DNA from: Pseudomonadota bacterium
GTDB lineage: Bacteria; Pseudomonadota; Alphaproteobacteria; Acetobacterales; Acetobacteraceae
DNA: 5,990 nucleotides
Direction: 5' to 3'
Assembly: GCA_021826565.1 (NCBI GenBank)
Contig: JAKAZJ010000140.1
Span: 1-5,990 of the forward strand
Shown: positions 5,274-5,990 of the stretch, in pieces
How the letters are laid out: the number at the start of each line of letters is the position of its first letter
Numbering within the stretch: position 1 is the first letter of the stretch
Made by a program: the position numbers and the translations under genes
Notes under the pieces: model-generated
Databases searched by the model: none
The model's input: the letters and a program-made list of their open reading frames with translations, nothing else
What the model was told of the DNA's origin: nothing

Positions 5274-5990
5274 ATGACCGACGACCCGCCGCCCAACCCC
5301 GCGCTTCTCCCCGCCGGCCTGCGCGACCTCCTCCCGCCCGATGCCGCGGCGGAGGCCGACGCGGTGCAGGCCTTGACCGACGTGTTCTCCGCCCACGGCT
5401 ACGAACGCATCCGCCCGCCGCTGCTGGAGTTCGAAGACAGTCTGCTCGCCGGCTCCGGCGCCGCGGTGGCGGATCAGACCTTCCGCCTGATGGACCCGGA
5501 CAGCCAGCGCATGATGGGGCTACGCGCCGACACCACGCCGCAGGTGGTGCGGATCGCCACCACCCGGCTGGCCGGGGCGCCGCGGCCGCTGCGGCTGTCC
5601 TATGCCGGGCAATGCCTGCGCGTGCGCGGCAGCCAGATCGCCCCGGACCGCCAGGTGCCGCAAGCCGGGATCGAGCTGATCGGCCGCGATTCACCCGCCG
5701 CGGACGCGGAAATCGTGCTGGTCGGCGCCGAGGCCCTGGCCGCCGCGGGCCTTGCGCGCATCAGCTTCGATCTGACCTTGCCCACCCTGACGCCGGCACT
5801 GATGGACGATGCAGGGATCGACGGTCCGGCTCGCTCCGCCCTGGCTCGCGCGCTGGATCGCAAGGATGCGGCGGCGGTGGCGCGGCATGGCGGGCGGCTG
5901 GCGCCGGTTTTGACCGATCTGCTGCTGGCCGCCGGCCCGGCCGACCGCGCGCTCGCCGCGCTCGCCGCCGCGCCGCTGCCGCCCGCCGCG
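5274..5990 (+). CDS. hisZ: ATP phosphoribosyltransferase regulatory subunit HisZ (C-terminus cut by window edge)
   Basis: The 239 visible codons stay open to the right edge; HisZ is usually about 370-390 residues, so over a third is missing. HisZ is a histidyl-tRNA synthetase paralogue that does not charge tRNA; it partners the short form of HisG in the first step of histidine synthesis and mediates feedback inhibition. Features seen: 'LLPAGLRDLLPP' (11-22), the class II motif-1-like 'YERIRPPLLEFED' (43-55), 'GLRADTTPQVVRIA' (82-95), and the motif-2-like region with 'YAGQCLRVRG' (110-119) and 'QAGIELIGRD' (130-139). Against full HisRS, the early part is condensed and the 'LRADTT' and 'QAGIELIG' signatures are HisZ-like. 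No clear Shine-Dalgarno sequence precedes ATG at 5274, so translation may depend on coupling to, or readthrough from, the aminotransferase 45 bases upstream. HisG is not in this window. HisRS itself is the main alternative and is less likely. Confidence 0.92.
   Translation, partial: MTDDPPPNPALLPAGLRDLLPPDAAAEADAVQALTDVFSAHGYERIRPPLLEFEDSLLAGSGAAVADQTFRLMDPDSQRMMGLRADTTPQVVRIATTRLAGAPRPLRLSYAGQCLRVRGSQIAPDRQVPQAGIELIGRDSPAADAEIVLVGAEALAAAGLARISFDLTLPTLTPALMDDAGIDGPARSALARALDRKDAAAVARHGGRLAPVLTDLLLAAGPADRALAALAAAPLPPAA

Noticed and set aside
4284..5396. Long antisense open frame of 370 codons opposite the aminotransferase
   Set aside because: The His/Arg/Gln-rich product has no motif; the sense strand carries a complete set of class V aminotransferase residues.
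1..5990. A defence system, mobile element or other novel multi-gene system
   Set aside because: All six genes are chromosomal metabolic, regulatory or envelope types with uniform base composition; no transposase, integrase, nuclease, toxin, direct-repeat array or flanking repeats were seen.

Overview
The window looks like chromosomal DNA from a high-GC alphaproteobacterium, most likely a sphingomonad (Sphingomonas or a relative). This rests on base composition, strong G/C preference at third codon positions, and the character of the encoded proteins. No rRNA or marker gene is present to prove it. There are six real genes, two of them cut by the window edges, packed with short intergenic gaps. 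I see no insertion sequence, CRISPR array, tRNA, phage gene or toxin-antitoxin pair.

Left part (1-1598): a LysR-type regulator of the CrgA/DmlR-like group reads leftwards off the window edge. It is divergent from a 282-residue multi-pass membrane protein of unknown function. The 77-bp spacer holds a perfect 11-bp palindrome, a plausible operator, so the membrane protein is a likely target of the regulator.

Middle (1653-3774, minus strand): a secreted or periplasmic protein with a C-terminal PDZ domain is followed after 64 bp by an aldo/keto reductase. The reductase closely matches what I remember of E. coli YdbC/PdxI, the NADPH-dependent pyridoxal reductase of vitamin B6 salvage. The two may be co-transcribed, but nothing seen links their functions. 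The reductase converges on the membrane protein gene with a 54-bp gap.

Right part (3775-5990, plus strand): a 266-bp divergent region carries a tandem 11-bp repeat and a strong hairpin. It precedes a class V PLP-dependent aminotransferase of the serine/alanine-glyoxylate type. Forty-five bases further on begins hisZ, the regulatory subunit of ATP phosphoribosyltransferase, which runs off the right edge. The pair may form an amino-acid metabolism operon.

Most of the window is ordinary metabolic chromosome. The less explained items are the membrane protein, the N-terminal region of the PDZ protein, and the repeat and hairpin upstream of the aminotransferase. I did not find convincing evidence of a new multi-gene system.
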